From Synechococcus sp. A15-62 (GTDB taxonomy: Bacteria > Cyanobacteriota > Cyanobacteriia > PCC-6307 > Cyanobiaceae), in the NCBI RefSeq assembly GCF_014280075.1, contig NZ_CP047950.1:1674001-1738000 (forward strand): a stretch of 64,000 bases of DNA, read 5' to 3'. Shown here piece after piece: positions 62,181 to 64,000 of this stretch (positions are counted from its first letter, which is position 1; each line of letters starts with the position of its first letter). Position numbers and translations under genes: made by a program. The notes under the pieces were generated by a model, which saw nothing but the letters and a program-made list of their open reading frames with translations, was not told where the DNA came from and did not search any database.

Positions 62181-63935
62181 TCAAGAGGGCACGGCAGCGA
62201 CACGCCGCCGCAGCTGCCAGATCGAGAGGATCAGCACCGACAGACCAATCCAGCCACTCCACTGTTGATGCAACAGGAAGCCTCCGGTGCCGAGCAGGCC
62301 GCCAAACAACACACCACAGGCCAGCACGAAGCGCCGCAGCATGGCGGGCAACGACTCCATCGGCATGACGCCGAAGCGCTGGCGCAGGCGTGACCAACCG
62401 GGGCCCGGAGGACGCACCGTCCGCACAAACCGCTCCAAAACAGCGTCCGATTCCGGCGGTGTGCAAAGCATCACCGCCAACCAGACCACAGCGGAAAGGC
62501 CGGTGATCACCGCAATGCGAACCCCGTAATCCTCAATCCGAACCAGGGGCACCACCGAGGTGAACACCCCAATAAAGAACCCGCAGAGCATCGCCGACAG
62601 CTCCGCCGCGGCGTTCACGCGCCACCAGAACCAGCGCAGCACCAGAACCACACCGGGGCCTGACCCGATCGCGATCACCAGCCGAAACACAGTGCCGATG
62701 CTGTCGCTGATCAAAGCGGTGATCACCCCAAGAACGAGCAGCAAAACCGTGGTGAGTTGTCCCACCAGCAACAGCTCCCGCGGACCAGCGGAGGGGCGAA
62801 CAAAGCGCTGATAGAGGTCGTGGGTGAGGTAGCTGGCTCCCCAGTTCACCGAAGTGCTCACGGTGCTCATGAACGCCGCCACCAGAGAGATCACCACCAG
62901 GCCGAGCGCCACGGGGGGCAGCAGTTGCACGGCCAGGGCGGGATAACCGAGCTCAAGATCAGCGCCGGCCGGCAACAGCACCAGGGCCGCCAACGCGACC
63001 ACGATCCAGAGCCAGCTGCGCACGAGGTAATTCACCACCAGAAACACCCAACCCGCCAGCCGCGCCTGCTGCTCATCGCGGGTGGCCAGCATGCGCTGAA
63101 TGAACTCGCCACCCCCATCACTGCGGCGGAAACTCCACCACTGCACAGCGATGTAGGCCGTGAACATCGGGATGCTGATGCCACTGCCCTGCAACCAGTG
63201 GAAGCCGGAGTTATCCCAGGTCCAGGGCACCAGAGACAGCAGCTCCGGCCGCTGCAGCGCCTGCAGTTGCTCCAACAGCGCTGTCATCCCACCTGCGGCA
63301 TGGAGGGCAGCTGCGGCCACGGCCAGGGCGCCCGCCAACGCCAGCCCGAGCTGGACCAGATCGGTGACCACGACGGCCCAGAGCCCACCGGCCACGGTGT
63401 AACTCATCACAAGCAGGGCCACGACCATTAAGAGCCAGACCGTGTCCGTCAGTCCCAACGCAGCCGGTTGACCCGACACCAGCCCCAGCGCTTCCACCAC
63501 CTTGCGGAGAGCGAGGAAGGCATAGCCGATGCCGATGCAGTTCACAGGCACGGCCAGCAGGAAAGCCTTGATGCCGCGCAACCAAGCTGCCGCCCCGCCG
63601 CCGTAGCGCAGCTCGGTGAAGGCGGCGTCGGTGAGCACACCGCTGCGGCGCCAGAGGGGTGCAAACACAACCGCCATGGCCACGTGGGCCAGACCAAAGC
63701 TCCACCACTCCCAGTTGCCCGCCAGGCCGCGGGCACCCACCAGGCCGGCGACGTAGAGCGGCGTGTCGATGGAGAAGGTCGTGGCCGCCATCGAGGCGCC
63801 GGCCAACCAACCGTTCAGACGACGGCCTGCCACGAAATAATCGTCCTCGCCACTGTTGCGGCGGGCCAGCCACAACCCCAACACCAGGGTGAAAACGAGG
63901 TAAACAGCGAGAAGCAGCCAATCGATCGCTGTCAT
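62181..63935 (-). CDS. Sodium:solute symporter family transporter
   Basis: A 584-residue membrane protein with about 13-14 spans of the SSS family. Signatures: YFVAGRRLNGWLAGASMAAT, GAAAWLRGIKAFLLAVPVNC, YTVAGGLWAVVVTDLVQLGL and VAAFMSTVSTSVNWGASYLT, the last including sodium-site Ser and Thr. The substrate is unknown. ATG at 63935 starts it; the remaining 65 bases to the window end hold only an eight-pair hairpin (63950-63968). Confidence 0.9.
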   Translation of the reverse strand: MTAIDWLLLAVYLVFTLVLGLWLARRNSGEDDYFVAGRRLNGWLAGASMAATTFSIDTPLYVAGLVGARGLAGNWEWWSFGLAHVAMAVVFAPLWRRSGVLTDAAFTELRYGGGAAAWLRGIKAFLLAVPVNCIGIGYAFLALRKVVEALGLVSGQPAALGLTDTVWLLMVVALLVMSYTVAGGLWAVVVTDLVQLGLALAGALAVAAAALHAAGGMTALLEQLQALQRPELLSLVPWTWDNSGFHWLQGSGISIPMFTAYIAVQWWSFRRSDGGGEFIQRMLATRDEQQARLAGWVFLVVNYLVRSWLWIVVALAALVLLPAGADLELGYPALAVQLLPPVALGLVVISLVAAFMSTVSTSVNWGASYLTHDLYQRFVRPSAGPRELLLVGQLTTVLLLVLGVITALISDSIGTVFRLVIAIGSGPGVVLVLRWFWWRVNAAAELSAMLCGFFIGVFTSVVPLVRIEDYGVRIAVITGLSAVVWLAVMLCTPPESDAVLERFVRTVRPPGPGWSRLRQRFGVMPMESLPAMLRRFVLACGVLFGGLLGTGGFLLHQQWSGWIGLSVLILSIWQLRRRVAAVPS

Positions 63936-64000
63936 GCGCAGACCCTGTTCCTCAGCAGTCTGCTGAGGGAAAGTCCGTCAGCCCACCCTTTAGCTGCCGG

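Overview
The window looks like a GC-rich chromosome segment of a marine picocyanobacterium, most likely Synechococcus of the marine clade. The evidence is photosystem II psbC, the NtcA co-activator gene pipX next to the PLP-binding pipY (yggS), ycf35 with its DUF2997 partner, lrtA/hpf, several cyanobacterial DUF families (YlqD, DUF1823, DUF1997, DUF3143), and a biotin operon with a non-BioH esterase of the type called BioK. No rRNA, tRNA or CRISPR array was recognised.

Layout. 1-7.26 kb: the 3' end of psbC, two cystathionine gamma-synthase-type genes, cysK, queA and the pyruvate dehydrogenase E2 gene. 7.24-12.95 kb: an AT-rich integrative element inserted in the first codons of the E2 gene. 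It is bounded by a 16-bp direct repeat and carries a tyrosine integrase, a serine recombinase, a DruA-like (DUF4338) protein, a sulfotransferase-like protein, a zinc-ribbon protein, three overlapping very small genes and a possible small RNA. 13-30.5 kb: a dense housekeeping stretch (ylqD, acyl-activating enzyme, lipB, hpf, deoC, recO, MFS exporter, GT4, mtnD, cobI, proC-sepF-pipY-pipX, an EcfT-like protein, der, an L,D-transpeptidase, dus).

30.5-43.7 kb: a cell-surface polysaccharide locus. Two giant multi-domain glycosyltransferases flank the complete dTDP-L-rhamnose set (rfbA, rfbC, rfbD, rfbB). They are followed on the other strand by a Kps-type export module (ATPase-like protein, permease, KpsE-like). 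The ATPase-like member has lost every nucleotide-binding motif. Together these genes suggest a rhamnose-containing polysaccharide exported by an ABC route.

43.8-51.4 kb: a DUF1997 gene, fumC, a Ski2-type RNA helicase, then about 2.6 kb holding mostly very small hypothetical genes, several of them single-span membrane proteins under 60 residues. 51.4-57.4 kb: a BASS-family transporter divergent from the biotin genes bioF-bioK-bioC-bioD, a 51-residue membrane protein and bioA. 57.4-64 kb: a DUF3143 gene, a J-domain protein, rsmG, a ferredoxin coupled to an aldo/keto reductase that seems to have lost its own iron-sulfur cysteines, ycf35-DUF2997, a HEAT-repeat protein and a sodium:solute symporter.

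The strongest leads are the E2-targeting integrative element, which rebuilds the E2 start codon and carries unexplained small genes, and the fully degenerate KpsT-like pseudo-ATPase in an otherwise intact export module. Family names and comparisons are from memory of those families; no database search was run.
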